Of a stretch of 64,000 nt of DNA, positions 25,100 through 38,450 are shown one piece after another. Where the stretch lies: NCBI GenBank assembly GCA_050084515.1, contig CM114272.1, positions 31,496,001-31,560,000 of the forward strand. Direction: 5' to 3'. This stretch comes from Blasia pusilla (Eukaryota > Marchantiophyta > Marchantiopsida > Blasiales). The notes below the pieces were generated by a model, which did not search any database, had not been told where the DNA came from, and was given only the letters and a program-made list of their open reading frames with translations. Both the position numbers and the translations under genes were made by a program. The first letter of the stretch is position 1, and each line of letters opens with the position of its first letter.

Positions 25100-26302
25100 T
25101 TTATTTTATAATAAAGTGAATATATATAGACTACACGCGCGAATTAGCCACACGCTAAGGGCCCGAATTTGCGAAAGGGAACTACGTGATTCTTCGGAGG
25201 CAGCGGAGACTGACGAAAATTTGGAAAATATCCACACAAAAAATTTCTACGTAGAGAGGGAAATATGTTTTCTGCCCGGTTGCCACCTAGTCAATAAAAA
25301 GGTGTTTGTGTCAATAAACTCTCCCATTTTCCCACCCAGGCGTTATATTTCCGAACCCCACCGTTATATCTTGTAACTGGAAGTGTGAGTACACATCATG
25401 TTACAATCTAGAACACACTCCGGACATCCAATTCCAATTAACGTGTTGTGGGACGACTACAAATTGTAATTAAAAACATCTCAAAATGTTTGGGGCATAA
25501 AACATAATGCATTTGTGGCTCATAAGTTTGGGGCATTAGTTTAAGATGAGGAAAACCGATTTCCAACCGGAACTTTTATGGGGTCGGAAGTTGAAACGAA
25601 ATGGGCCGAGTCGCCCAAGATACTCATCCGACATAGAGCAAAATTGAATTTTTTAATCACACCAGTACACACCGGCGAATCATTGAGGATCTGGCCAGAA
25701 GTATAGTGGGGCTCGATATGCATTTCTAATCTCCAAGTAAAAAATCGCCAGTTTATTGTAAATAAGTAAATAATTCCTCCGCTTTACACATGGGACCAAA
25801 ACTCCAAAACTTCTCCGAAACAGGAGAAGGAGATGGACCGGCTACAGGAGAAGGCCTGCACCAGATGAGACGGTCACTCATTCGAGCTCCCTAACCTCCC
25901 ACCGTCTGGAGCGCTAATTCGATCGTGGGGCTCGAGTTGGGAAAATCCGTAGTGTCCGCCACTTCGCCCACTGAATCAGGCTACTGCTGAAGTGTGCGCT
26001 CCGTACGCAGCGGAGCTGTGAGGTTTCCTCGATCGCTCGCAGGAGTGGAGGAGTGTCGCAGAGGATCGGAAAAAATGAGAAGAGATTGAGCCGAATTGGG
26101 CGGGCCTCTGTATGAATGTCAAATCGAAAGACTAGCTAATGAAGGTAAATCTAGATCGCGAGTTCAGACCTGTAATTAAAATCGGTTGCGTTGATCGAAG
26201 GTCTTCAGCTGCTTCTGATTAGAAGCTCCGAAGATCCGGATTGAAATTACCTTGCCAGCAGTAGATGCTGAATTTACTTAGCTTGTTGCACGAGAGCTGC
26301 AT
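25100..26302. other. Peroxidase 3' flank
   Basis: The nearer half (about 25750-26300) is GC-richer and would contain the 3' untranslated region. No further exon or domain is recognised. Confidence 0.4.
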
Positions 26303-28590
26303 CTAGAATGCTACGTGACACGACTTCCTGACCGTCCCAGCAACACCGGTAAGCACACCGAGGTTTCCCATCTTCACCATAGCAGCTCCAAACTCCGAGT
26401 TGAAAGGCGAATTGGCTCTGTTCATAGCTTGCAGGACAGTTTTACCTGCGCTGGTCGTCCGCAGGGAGCTGTCGGATGTGAGCAGTCCCCTTCCATGAAG
26501 AACGTTGGAGAAGTAGTTGATGTCCCATGAGTCAACGGTTTTGGACTGATCCAGCTTCACCTTTGTGACTTTGTCACCGAATTTGCACTGGTTTTTCAAT
26601 GAAATTGCGAAGTTCGGGTCCATAGACGGATCCGTGGGGCTTGTGGCGGAAAAGTTGTAGAGACGCGATTCGATGTTCGAGCAGTGTGCGAGACCAACTG
26701 TATGCGAACCTAAGAACGACAAACATCGATTGCGTCTGATCAGAATGTGCCTTCTAAAGTTTAATTCATCGCTATCCCTGCCCAATCAGTAAAACTAGCC
26801 ACGCACTAATTTCCTAAATCTCATTCTGGAAATTCTGTCCATCAATGAACTGGTGTCAATGAGAGTTCCACTCAGTCGTATGGCGATCCACGTGCATCCC
26901 TACAGCTGGCAAGTCAACCTCCATCCACAGCTATAGATCTTTGTCAATCCGGATATATGCCTCAACCACGAAGAGCTAGATTGAATGATACATTAGTGAA
27001 GAATGCTCATAATTCACATCATGTGGGAAAAAAAATTGCGGACACGCACCTGAGAGAACCACCATTTCCCTGACGCTAAACCCTTTAGCTGAGAAGAGGG
27101 AGACTAAGAGATTGAAGTCGGCAAATGGAGGTGGTAATTGAGCGTTTGCTTCAGAGGCGAAGGATTGAACTCCGTCCCGCCTCCCCAGTGGAACAGTCCA
27201 GTTTGTTCCTCCCATCTGCATATGTACACGCCAATTGTTCATCAGCTCCAGTTTCTTGGTTCTTTCCTTGTCCCAAGCGATCATGATCTTGTCAACTGGA
27301 AAGCCACAACTCGAACCCTTCTCACCAACTCATTCAGAGAAGGCGAAACACTTACACGAATTAACGCGGCTCCTCTACAGCCGGGTATACACCTAACAGT
27401 TGAAATTGTGTCCGCATTGCGATTGACTTTCCAAATTTGTAAATGCAGCGATGAATACTATAATTTCAAGAGAATGTGTGTAATGGTGGACATTGTGTTT
27501 TCCCACTGAAGACCAATTTCCTATGCAAATCCAGTATTCACAGACATATTTTCTGCATGTTCCAGGAGATGAGATCCAGACTAACCATGCTGACTCTCAC
27601 GAATTGTGGAACAACGCAAGAGATACAAACTATGTATATCTTATTGTTAGGATTGCTAACACTTCTTCATGAAGAGAGAATGCTAAATTGGACTACTATG
27701 GTGTCGGGATTTGTTACCGCAATAATGGCATCTCGGGCAGCAAGAGCTAGGATGTCGGCACAGGACACGATTCCTGGGCAGATAGCTTCTAGCTTGGACT
27801 TGACATCGTCGATTACGTCGAATCCTCTCAATGAGTTAACGTTTCCGAATGCGTCCTTTTCGCCGCTCACTGCCAGAGTGGAATCCAATAGTACAGAAGC
27901 CTCACAGCCCTGCACGAGAACTCCGATGTTAGCGATGGAGGCTGCGTCGTACATTCTTGCAGCTACGAATCTTTCTCTAATTCATCATCATTACTGGAAA
28001 CAGGGTCTCGAAGCTGATCATAAAGCTGCAGCTATACAGATGTGAAGAATTCAAGGCGCATTTCGTAAATGGAGTATATTTAAGTGACAAGACACAAAGA
28101 TGAAGCATCTTCATGTTCCTCGCTAGTCCGAATTCCTAAACACCATCGGTGAATGGCTCGACACTTGGAGAATTAATATCCTTAACACAAACATTTAGAT
28201 ACGTGGAACAAACTAGAGTGGTATCCAGCACGCGTCCATGCCAGCTTATCTTGCGGATTCGAGATTCCAGCAATCGCTGAAATTCTTACGAGCTCATAAA
28301 GAAGTTTTCCAACATATTGCATATAAACGCCATAAGCTTTGCTATCAGAGCGCATGCGCAGGACGGAAATTTACCCGAACAAAGCAGTCATGGAAATGCA
28401 ACCGGAGAAGTGCAGGTGCCAAAGATCTATCCGTGGACACCCAGGATCGGATTACGCTAGAAACCGTTGACGTTGCATTAGGGCAAGACGTAGCGTAAAA
28501 ATTAAGGTTCAGTTGCGCGTCCGCGGGAGCTACCAGCACAGTCAAAACCAAAAGAGCAATGCGTAGACTCGTCGAGCGTCCGGACGCCAT
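26303..28590 (-). CDS. Class III (secretory) plant peroxidase, four exons
   Basis: This is the one gene in the window that looks intact. It encodes a haem peroxidase that would oxidise phenolics with hydrogen peroxide in the cell wall. Exons on the minus strand are 28590-28375, 27909-27718, 27215-27050 and 26709-26303, all with GT-AG introns; they total 981 bases, 326 residues plus a TAG stop. Exon lengths of 192 and 166 bases and the intron positions match the classical family layout. Residues 1-25 form a signal peptide ending ADA, followed by QLNLNFY. The distal haem site is RLHFHDCF, the proximal site is [12 protein letters not shown], and all eight disulphide cysteines are present. There is no C-terminal vacuolar extension. 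Whether it is expressed cannot be seen. Confidence 0.93.
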
Positions 28591-30240
28591 GGTTGGCCTC
28601 CACAGCTTGGTTCTGCCACAGAAGTTGCAATCTTTCCATGAGTATTGATCTCCACGAGGAGAGGCCGATTCAATTCAAGTGTTTCATCTGATCCTACGAG
28701 AGAATACATTTTGAGAAACAGACGAAAAGAAACCCTATTCTTGTCTAATCCAGATGGCATGTACAGGCCATCCATTCCGCTGTCTGGAAGATCGATCTTT
28801 CGATTAGAGATATAGATCAAATAGACATAATTAAATCACCTTCAGAAACTAACCGGTACCGGAAAGGTGGAGATGATTGTCAGTGTCAAATCTAGAAGTC
28901 AATCTGAAGCCGAGACCCCTCCGGACGTATTGCAACTGAGCCGAATGTTGGTTACGTACCTCACCGTGGATAGCTTTTATACAAGATGCAGATTTGCGCA
29001 TCTCCGTTGCAGATTTGCACACGTGAGAGAGAGAATAGCTAATCATCCTCCCATCCCACCCCATAAAAATCCCAGAATGCTATTCCCCGTCCTCATTCCA
29101 GGGCACAGGTTCTTGACCTTTACGTTTGATGTGCGCACGTCGAGAGAGACATACTGACGTCTCTTACTCTAGTCGCCTGATTTAGAATCTGTTGCCCCGA
29201 TTCCCTCATCACATATTCGCATCCTTCCGGATATGCATACTTGAATCTGCAGGCAGCTTTTGGTAGTTTCTCTCTTCTCTTAGAATATTTAATTACCTCT
29301 CCATATTTTTTTCTGATATCTCTTCCACTGTTACTCAATATCCTCTAAATTTCTTTTTCTTCTCGCTTACTCGACTTTTTGTGAATGGGATGAAATGTCC
29401 TATCCATGACTAACCACTTAGACCTTCTCGAAGTTACCGAAAACAATCCCACATGTTAGTGCTACTTTTTGCTTGTTATTCAAATTTAATTAAAGCAACG
29501 AGAGAGTGAGACCTCTCATTTAGACTATACCTCTTAGCATTTACTTGGGAAGGCCTGCAAAATACTAAATAGGTTTGAGAGCATAGGACAATATTAGAAA
29601 ATTTAGCTAGAGTAAGTCTAGAGCCTCTAGAGTTGTAGAATGAGAGAAAGGTAAATAATTATGGAAAGAAATGGAACCTCAATTGGTCTATATCACTAAT
29701 TGATATGCTAAAATCTAGTGAGTAATAGGTGAATTAACATAGTAGCCTCTTTCTTAAGTAATGAAATGTATTTCCTTCTATGTCATAATATGAAATTCCT
29801 ACTTTGCTACTTGTTCTATACCATATAAACTAATGATGTAGCATCATAACTAAATGGGTCTGGTAGACAGCTAAGGTTAGATCAATATGAAGAGAAAATT
29901 CAGATAACATGACCGGTTCCCACGCTAAGTTGGGCTAAATCTTGTTACTATGGGGATGGAAAGTAAAGCATTGATCTTTATTTCTAGAATCACTACAAGA
30001 AAACTCTTAAGCTAGTGGAGAGAGAATCACACAACTCAACAAATCCCCATAAGTAAATTCTCATGATTTTCTAGTTACGAATGCGCTACTCAAATAGCAA
30101 CATCATTGTTCCAATTTCATTCTGGTGTGTTCTCTCGTTACCTCAGCTCTATGTAATTCTTCAGAAAAAACTGACCTACAAAACTAACTAGCCTTCCTCC
30201 TAGCTAGCTTTCAAAAGTAGGTGGGAACCCCTCCTCTATG
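28591..30240. other. Peroxidase 5' flank, then AT-rich DNA
   Basis: The first 500 bases upstream of the peroxidase start would hold its promoter. I could not settle on a TATA box. From about 29340 the sequence is AT-rich with no gene. Confidence 0.4.
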
Positions 30241-32830
30241 GCTAGATCTTACCATGGTCCAGCTAAAGTGAGGTGAATGCTGGTACTAATTTTGGAGCTG
30301 CTGCCCAAAGGCAGCAAGCCGATCGAGGTTACGCGTGAGCTAACCGGCGAACAGGTGGAGTATGCGACTAGTGACCTGGAGTGATTCACGACGATTGACC
30401 TGGTGAGAAGCCCGGGAAAGGGTACGAAAGGTGATGCAGCTGGCACACCTTGCGATTGCGGGGAACCGTTCCGGATCCAGATAGATAGCTGGAGAGGAAA
30501 AGGAGGCAAGTATTGGACTAGTATCCGCAAACGTGTTGACCAGGGTTCTTATCTCTATGCCAGAACTTGCAAGAACCATGTGCAGGAGCGGGAGATGCAA
30601 CCGATCGCGCTCGGGAAAGAGAGAAAGAGAGATGCGTGCTGGCGCCGAAGAAGCTTAATCTGCGAAGGCGAACCGCGAAGCCGCGGTCCTCTGCACATGC
30701 TGCCGATCGATGGGAAAGTGGACGATCGATCGGCGAAGGATGTGCCTTCGATCACCTGCCGTGTGGCCGCGTCTCATGTAAACCTGAAAATGCAACATAC
30801 TCTACGGTGAGACTAATCTTCCCGATACTAGGAAGCGGATGGAAACGGACCCCCACCATCTGCCCCATTTTCCGGATGTCACATGAAGTCGTGCGTGAAA
30901 TTCGCAGATCGCCGAGTCCAGTCGGAGTGAGGGTCGGATCGAGGCGACATTGTGCCTTCCGTCCCGCTGAAGCAATAGTTGAGGTTGTCCTCCCTGTTCC
31001 CGGCGGGTCAGAGGAGGCCTGGCTTCGATTTGAAGGGTTTTGCACTGGGAGCAGAGGAGATCTACCCGCTCGCGGAGGCAAGAGGCTGGCTGTGACCGAT
31101 CGATCAAAAATCATTTCTGTAAGTGCTGTAGAATTGGGACCTGGCCAGGGGCGCAGATCGAGCTCCGGAAAGCGAGAGGAGTTCATGTTTCGAGAACTGC
31201 GTCTATTTTTTTCACGACTGATACTCATGTAGGTGTATCTCTCAAGGCCAACAATCTCCAACTCCAGTTGTGAATTAAGCTTGTTGTTTGGATCGCGAGT
31301 TCTTAACATTCATCTCTTGGAAAGAAATGACCTTTTTGGCGTATGGCAGATTCTTGAATTTAGCGTCGCGCTTCTGCAGTCTTCGTTAAGTCTCATGTTC
31401 AGAAGAGAACCTCTTTTGGAGTACCGCGGATTCTTGGCTATCATGTCGCGCGTCGTCGTTATTCCCCAACGTCCAAGCTCAAGATCAGATTCTTTGGCCG
31501 TATCGCAGATTCTTGAGTACCCTCTTCGTTCCGTGTACTCAAATCTTCTGCTCATCGAACAGATGTCCGGACCTATCCGATCAGTCGTACTTTCGACACC
31601 CATGAAAACGACGAAGTGGGGCTTGCATAGAAACTCGTGAGTCGTGAAAGACGCTGCTCATTTCTGGATAGATCGGTGGCTGGGTCTCCGGTAAATCAAG
31701 TTCCTTTAGTGTCAACGGTGGATCAATCCCTGTAGACGTGGACTTTAGACTCGTGCCTTTAGTCTCAGCGGTGGACCAATCCATCGAGACATGGACTTGT
31801 GAAAACTGGGCCGGGTAGAATCCCACATCCACGACTCTGGGATACATAAATATAAAGTAACGATCGTATTGTTACTTGGATTGGTTGCGAGACGATTAGA
31901 AATCTCCTGTGAAACCCATAAAAGCGATGCAGTGGACCGGAGCTTAGGCAAGTTACTTCTGACATGAATTGGATTACGATTTGCCTAGAGCTCCGGCAAA
32001 AACTGGGCAGATCTGAAGATGTGTGATCATGAGGTAGACTCTGCTTGTGCGGATCTTTCCAGTGGACGCCATGAAGAAGATTATTGTGAGTGCGATCTCG
32101 ATCTGGCCAGATAGTTCAGGCGCGATTTCTCCACCGTTTAGAAGTGCTCTTGAGAAATCTTGCAAGGAAACTGGTTGTTTCCTTAGATGTCTTATTTCCG
32201 ATGTGAGAAAGGTCGATCCGATTGATTTTGGCGAACTACCAGGGGTGAAGTACGTACGGGTTGGGCAGTCGGACCTCTCGCATCGATGCCCTACTAGTGA
32301 CCCAGACCTGCTGCGTCATGGCCGGTGCACTCAAAGCCGCAGCATCGATTCTTCTGACAGAACAGAGTGTTTTCTAATTGCAGGGCCGCTCGCTCGCACG
32401 CTCGAAGAAAGTTCCACGTCCAGAAGCAAAACCCGATAACCGCCCCCCATCTCAGGCTGAAATAGATAGGTCGGTGTGTTTCCAATCCACACTGGCATCT
32501 TTCGCCGCAACGTGGCTTTCGACAACGATCTACACCTGGACGTTCTCACATCGACAATGCTCGCGTGGACGCGGAGAACTGAACCTCATGTGTACAGACA
32601 AAGCAGTCGTTTCGGAAGAATCAGGATGAGGAGCCATAGATTATTCCATCGCGACAGCATCGGTAACGATCTCATCTAGAGAATGGTACACACTTAGACT
32701 GCAGAGGACAACTCCTCCGAACTCACTGAATCTAAAGGCTCCAGTCCCTGAGCGCGTCACCTCCCATTGACCATATTCGCCGGACTCACTTTTTATTCTC
32801 GTCAGTGCACGTGAAGACTAGTATGGAACT
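30241..32830. other. GC-rich region, no recognised gene
   Basis: Several overlapping frames of 60-220 residues exist on both strands (for example 30567-31232 plus and 30752-31309 minus). None shows a known motif, and they contradict one another, as expected of GC-rich non-coding DNA. Related imperfect copies of a block containing GCAGATTCTTGA occur near 31345, 31425 and 31500. A 45-base block is duplicated at 31704-31750 and 31758-31804. A host gene with non-coding or short exons is possible. Confidence 0.35.
31704..31804. repeat. 45-base tandem duplication
   Basis: The segments at 31704-31750 and 31758-31804 share the order TTTAGT.TCA.CGGTGGA.CAATCC, followed by GACGTGGACTT or GACATGGACTT, with scattered differences. 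Confidence 0.6.
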
Positions 32831-32879
32831 GCCTCTCATGTGAAGGTGATCGCATTCATTCACTCTCCGCCCCATTCCA

Positions 32880-33265
32880 ACGATCACATGAAAACACTTG
32901 ACGAGTGCTACCGAAGTAAAATTCATGAGTGCCATGAAAGGAATCACGAGTGGAAAAACTTCATGAGCAACATCACAAACATCAAAGTCATCACAATACT
33001 TCATGAGTGCCAGCATAAACATGAAGTAATCACAAGCCTGTAGGCGGAAGACTTCATGAGTGCCCCCAAAACATAAAGTAATCACAAGGTGAAATGCTTG
33101 ACGAGTGGCTCCATAAACGTGAAGTAATCACATGTCGAGAGTTGATAGATCGATACCACTTGGAAGACTTCACGAGTGCTGGCGCCAAGTCGCCGACTCT
33201 GTGCCAATATGAACACGAAAGTACTAATGAGTGCAAAAAAAAATTCATGAGTGCCAACACAAACA
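32880..33265. repeat. Degenerate tandem repeat based on ACTTCATGAGTGCC and GAAGTAATCACA
   Basis: Variants of CTTCATGAGTGC alternate with variants of ACATGAAGTAATCACA about nine times, with uneven spacing of roughly 40-70 bases. Frames across it read through the repeat and are not genes. Confidence 0.7.
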
Positions 33266-33299
33266 ACATGACAGAAAGTACGCACGCGTGAAAAAGCTT

Positions 33300-34489
33300 C
33301 CCCATTGCTAGCAAAAGTATGAATGCAAAATAATCAAGACAGACCAAAGAAGAATCAAGTTGCCGATGACAGTCCGGGAAACATTCTGGTACATATGTTC
33401 TACTTACAAGCCTAAAAGTCCAACCACATCAAGTGCACCTCTCGGCCTCATCCCCGAGAGTACGTAGTGAATGGACTGCTTATATGCACTTTCATGTGTG
33501 CAAAATTCTTCACGAAAATTCTTCAGTAATCAGCTAGGATGTGGAGTCCATTTCTTAGAGAACATTTTATTACAAAGTCATGATTCACTTTTGTGGCATC
33601 GAAAAGGTTTTCAAAAGTCCAATTGTAACCCCCTTCTCCTTCATCAATAGTAGAACATAGGCGCACAACTTGCCATTTGGTTGATTCTCACATATGAGTT
33701 TACTTATATTGAAAGTAAACTTCTTCTTGAATTTCTTGAATGGTGTGATCTTGGACGCAAACCATACCAAAATTAGATGCGATGGAGTCTTTTCTTATAT
33801 GCGTATCTAATTTTTTTAGGTTGCATTTTTATTAGGGAAAGTTAGAAAAGGATAGAAAGTTTTCTTAAAAAGGTACTCTATCATATTGTACCCGAATAGA
33901 ATAACTCATTATTTGACACTTGCAAAATAAACTACTAATAAACTTCTACATAAAACACACGTATATAAGCATAGTTTTTTATTTACTTTAAAACTCGCGC
34001 GATCATTTTCGACTTCGACCCAAGATTTCCTTTGAAGAACAAAAAAATGTAGCCAAATATCCCCAAGGAAAGAGAAAACTTCCATAAAAAGCTAATAGTG
34101 CGATCCAAGATAGACTAGTTTAGGTTGGTCATCTCCTTCATCTTTCAAGGATGATCATGCTAAGGAGTTGTAGCCCGCCAATATAGGCTTTCGACAATGA
34201 CCATGATTCTCTCTATTTCATGGTTTTTAGTTGAAGAATTTTTTTTGCATAAATATGATACAAAATTTTTTCTTGTCTAAAAGCAAGGAGCCAAAGTTTT
34301 TATTTGAATCATTTAGAAAATTTGAACTTTGGTTTCACTTAAGAAATCTTATTATATCTTAAAAATTGAGTTTTAGATTCAAGTTTAAACATGGCTCCAC
34401 CAAATTTTAAAAGAAGATAATTATAGATTTCAAATTAAGATTTGGAACTCAAAAAAAATTCAAAATATCCACTTTATTATAATAAAAAA
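33300..34489. other. AT-rich DNA, no gene seen
   Basis: No domain, RNA gene or repeat family recognised. Confidence 0.5.
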
Positions 34490-37400
34490 ATTATAATAAC
34501 ATCTCAAAAAGAGGAGTCAAAAAATACATAATGGAATGCAAAAAGAAAATGGCAAGTAGCTAGCACAAACACTAACTCAACGAGCCACATGATTGATAGT
34601 GTGAAACAAATCTGACAAGAACTCCACCCCTTCTGCAAGACGTATCAATGCCAAGGCTTGTGCACGTTGTAAGGCCACTCAGATGCATTGCCAAAACGGT
34701 ACGAGAAGGGGACTATAGAGAGGACTAGGAGAAGGGGCAAGGTGATGATTCTCGAGGAAGTGGTGAGCATATGTTATTGGGAAAGTATCAAAAGACACAT
34801 ATAAATAACCGAATACTTCCATTGCAAAAGGAATAAATCCATTACTCATATATTACAACATAACTTAACTCCTTCATTTTTTATATTGTTTTGGCGACCC
34901 TTTGGTATGTGCGACTCGACACACCAAGTCAGAACGTGTTGGATGAGCAATGCAACCACTACATCACCTAGTGTTTGGAATTCACCTCGAGATATAACAA
35001 GATCAACTCTCCAACGAGAGGTTGCTTGTGTAGATGAAGGTAGGACGTGGAGTTGCACTTGCCCAACGGTTTACCTTTCAGTACGAGCCACTGATACCAC
35101 TACCTCTCTAATGACATTATGTTGGCCGTTCGTTCTCCACCATGTGCACATCGAAGAATATAGATACCCTTTGCATCAATGGGATCCCCGCATACACAAT
35201 TTTGCACACCTAACGGAGAAGGATGGGGAAGTCCAAGGCATAACCGCAAAGGTGTCCAAAATATACTTTGAGGAAAATGAAATGGAAGAATAAAAGGATT
35301 TGTAGTAAGCCACATCCCCATTCATATACCCCTATATGAACGCAGACGGATGCCTCACATAGAGTGTTGAAAAAGTTAATTTGTTGCAAATTCTCACAGA
35401 TATGCTCTTGAAAATGATCATGCCCTTCCATAATCAATTGACTAAAAGGGGGTAGAATTACTTGTGAAGCGAGAGGAAGAAGGGCTTGAAAAGTTGTTGA
35501 AATAATAAGTCTCCTCCTCTCCATGGTTGACATGATCTATCAAGATAAGTGTATATCCTTGGAGAAACCTTGAAGCCATAATCGATGCTACCAATCCCCA
35601 ACTCCCCAAAAAAGTTGTTGGAGCATATACGACTATGGAGGGAAGTCCAACCTCCTCCAAAAAAAATAAGCAAGATAGCTTGTCGTGAAGCCAAGACACC
35701 ATCCTCTCACTCAAATGTATTTGGACCAAGAAGTTGACCAAAATTTGCCAAGATAGAAGCATTAAAAGAGGCCAACCAATGTAAGAACCTTCAAGTAGGA
35801 GGACAAGTGCAAAGAAGTTAAGGATAATATTGTAGAAAATATTGGAAGAGAATCACATAAGCCACTTGGGGATCCCCTAGATGAGATAACAAATGAGACC
35901 ATTCTATGTCTTTCAAAAGGGCCTCATCCAAGAATTTCTAAACATTGTGATTATCCATGAAACCAATTAGGATCCCTAGAGCCCTAACACCACCAATATA
36001 GATGAGAAAATGAGTAGAAGGCATGGTGAATGTTGAGGGAAGGCATGAAGGAGACCATACCCGACATTTACTAGGTTGAACTTTAAGCTTTATGAGATAG
36101 AGTTGCTCCACAAAATGGGTATAAACATGAGCCACTTCAGAAGGAGGACCTATAATGTGAATATTATTAGGAATAGAAGGGAAAAGACAAGATGGAAATG
36201 CTTGGGCTGATATTCGAATGACACGAGAATGTGCGATGGCAAAGAGTGGGCCATCCATGGGATCACCTTAACGCATGCCACAAGATGATTTGCGAATACT
36301 ATATTCTCCGGAAGTAGCATGGTGATAATAGATAACAAGCGTACCATAGGCATAGAAGGAGTAGAAAAATGGAATGAGACTCACAAGTTGTGCTTTTGTA
36401 CCACGTAACTCCTAAAAGATGGTCGCACAAGAAACTTAATTGAGTGCATTAGTTAAATCAATTTGAATTGCCACTCACTTTGGATGAATATCAAGAATGG
36501 AGCGAATCTCATGTACCACATCCTCACCAACAAGGATTGCCACTCCAAATTGATGAGGAAATAAGTGGGCACTAAAATGAGGACAAAATTGCAAGCATAG
36601 GGATTGACTAATTAACCCACGGATAGAAAACCTCTCCAATAGCCAAAGAGCCAATATATGAAGGAGGCATATCCATACCCAACAAACAACAAGCTCCTAT
36701 AGCCTAGACATAGAGAATGGAAGACAATCTGCCCTAATATTTGCACACCCCTTATATAAAAAGACAAATCCACTTGTTGAATCTAGTGCGATAAAGCAAT
36801 CACGAAGATGCTAAAAAACCGCTTTCTGATAAGCGAGGAATATGAAGAAAAACCCTTGGGAAACCTCCAAGTTAAGCTCAAAGTCAAGATCCGTTATATA
36901 CTATTCCATAAAAGATGTTGCGTCATCACTTAAGGGAGGATGAAGAACTCCTAAGAGAGCCACTATGTCTTCACTTGGAACCGCTGGAGAGAAAGAACCC
37001 AATGCTTAAGCCGCACGTGAAAACTCACCAACTTGCCCTAAAAGTAGACTTTGTTGAAGGAATTATTGTATTGAAGGCCTCCTATTGTTCGCATGTTGAG
37101 AGGGATGAGCCGCAGCTAAGGCCTCTCCTCAAATCCTCATTCTGAAAATTTTCCCAATCCCAAGACATAAAGCGTTGAATACGTGTGGAGGTTTCACAAT
37201 GACCCGTCGTACCATCCCTTGTAGATAAGACTAAAACCCATTGTGGGAAAAGTAATAGGAGATACCAAACATTGCTATGTGTGAGATCACACACTAGCCT
37301 TTCTAGTGGAAAAAGTAAAGCTTTTCACGTGATAAGGTGAAGAGCAATAGGAATGTGAGTATAGGATCTAAGATGAGGGAGATCTTGATGGAAAGAACAA

Positions 37401-37885
37401 AGGAGATCAATTTGGCTTAACAAGGTCTATGTAGTTGTTGTGGGAAGTGCAATAGGAGGCGGTATTGGGTTAGGAATTGAAGGCCCATGCATGGTACAAA
37501 AGTACCAGTAGTGTCTTTTGATCTTGTTGGGAGCAAACTCCTTACCATAGGGTATGCAACAAACCTTTCAAATTGGCACAAATGCAGAAATAGAAGAGTT
37601 ACAAGGAGAAAAGGTGGGAGGTGCATGAGGTGGTGATGGACAACGATGAGGGGTAAGTAGGTTGGGGAAGGAGGAGGAGGAAGAGGGGAGATAAGGATAG
37701 AATAGATGGGAGTTGGAAGGGCACAAATGAGATATGTGAGGATGGCAAAGTAATAGGATTAAGTAATAATAGACCAAGATTAGGCTCAATAGGAAGAAAC
37801 AAAGAGTGGACAAGAGGGAAATGTGAAAGCAATGCAGCAAGTCTAATAGGTGTATTTATATTTGGAGGAACATGGCTAGATCTAT
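34490..37885 (-). mobile_element. LINE-type retroelement, copy C (most complete)
   Basis: The minus strand carries the LINE from the Pro/Ser-rich N-terminal region (about 37885) through the C2H2 region (about 37560-37430), the linker (about 37300-37080), the reverse transcriptase (about 36780-35900) and the C-terminal region (about 35530-34850) to the common 3' end near 34495. Its 5' end meets the MITE-like end GGTTGCACGCGGACAAAG at 37886. The leader seen in copies B and D is absent, so it is 5'-truncated. All frames are broken. Confidence 0.75.
34846..37840 (-). pseudogene. LINE ORF, copy C: reverse transcriptase and C-terminal region
   Basis: The clearest block is 35938-36258 (minus), with NNIHIIGPPSEVAHVYTHFV followed by QPSKCRVWSPSCLPS and ALGILIGF. 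This is the region around the catalytic YADD of non-LTR reverse transcriptases, with the aspartate pair now read as NN. Further on, 35210-35533 carries PLASQVILPPFSQLI and 34846-35058 carries GEFQTLGDVVVALLIQHV, both shared with copy A in altered form. The C2H2 region at about 37420-37630 is broken by shifts. The gene is dead, but its gene order can be followed in full. Confidence 0.75.
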
Positions 37886-38450
37886 AAGGTTGCACGCGGA
37901 CAAAGTTGGTGTCCGCAGACATATGTCCATCCTAAGGACGGACATATCTGTGCGGGCCCGGGTGTGGGCTCCATGAGCCCGTGTTGCTTGTGGCCCTTTC
38001 CCGGGCCCATGCACACCGAGAAATTTTCCCTTTCCCGGCTAGTGCGCATCATGCCCAACCCCCATTTTTTCTGTCAGACCCGCGTCGCGGACAAATTGGG
38101 TCATGTCACGCCCTCTGATTCGTCGCTTTGGGCCTAGCCCGCGTACATCTTGTGTGCGGGCTTTGTGGCCCATGACGGAGCTTGCATGCAGGCCCGTGAG
38201 TCCCCCCTCCCCCCTCCACCCGCATATGGGCCCACGTACAGCCCCGCACGGGCTTTGTGGTCCGCATACCGGCCCGTGAGCCCCCCCCCCCCCTTGGGAA
38301 TGGCTGGGGCCAAGTTCAAACTTGGCCCCCAACCCCCTCCCCTCCCCTCCCCTTCCCTTCCCCCTCTCCTTCTCCCTTTTCTCCTTTGGGGTAAAACTCA
38401 TAAGGGAAGGGCCCAAAAGGGGACCCCAAAATATATATATATATATGAAA
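37886..38450. repeat. MITE-like end and very GC-rich linker with C-run and AT microsatellite
   Basis: GGTTGCACGCGGACAAAG at 37886 and the following GTCCGCAGACATATGTCC resemble the left end of the 14541-14858 element. A GTCCATCCTAAGGACGGAC palindrome lies near 37925-37945. The rest is rich in GGGCCC and GCCCGTGAG phrases, with a run of C near 38281-38294, CT-rich DNA at 38333-38385 and (AT)n near 38431-38446. Frames across it are compositional artefacts. Confidence 0.5.

Noticed and set aside
27138-28045. Plus-strand frames across the peroxidase (123 and 189 residues)
   Set aside because: They are shadows of the minus-strand exons, which carry all diagnostic residues and proper splice sites.
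30403-31309. Frames of 135-221 residues in the GC-rich region
   Set aside because: Several overlap in different frames and strands with equal length, there is no known motif, and no splice structure supports one over another.
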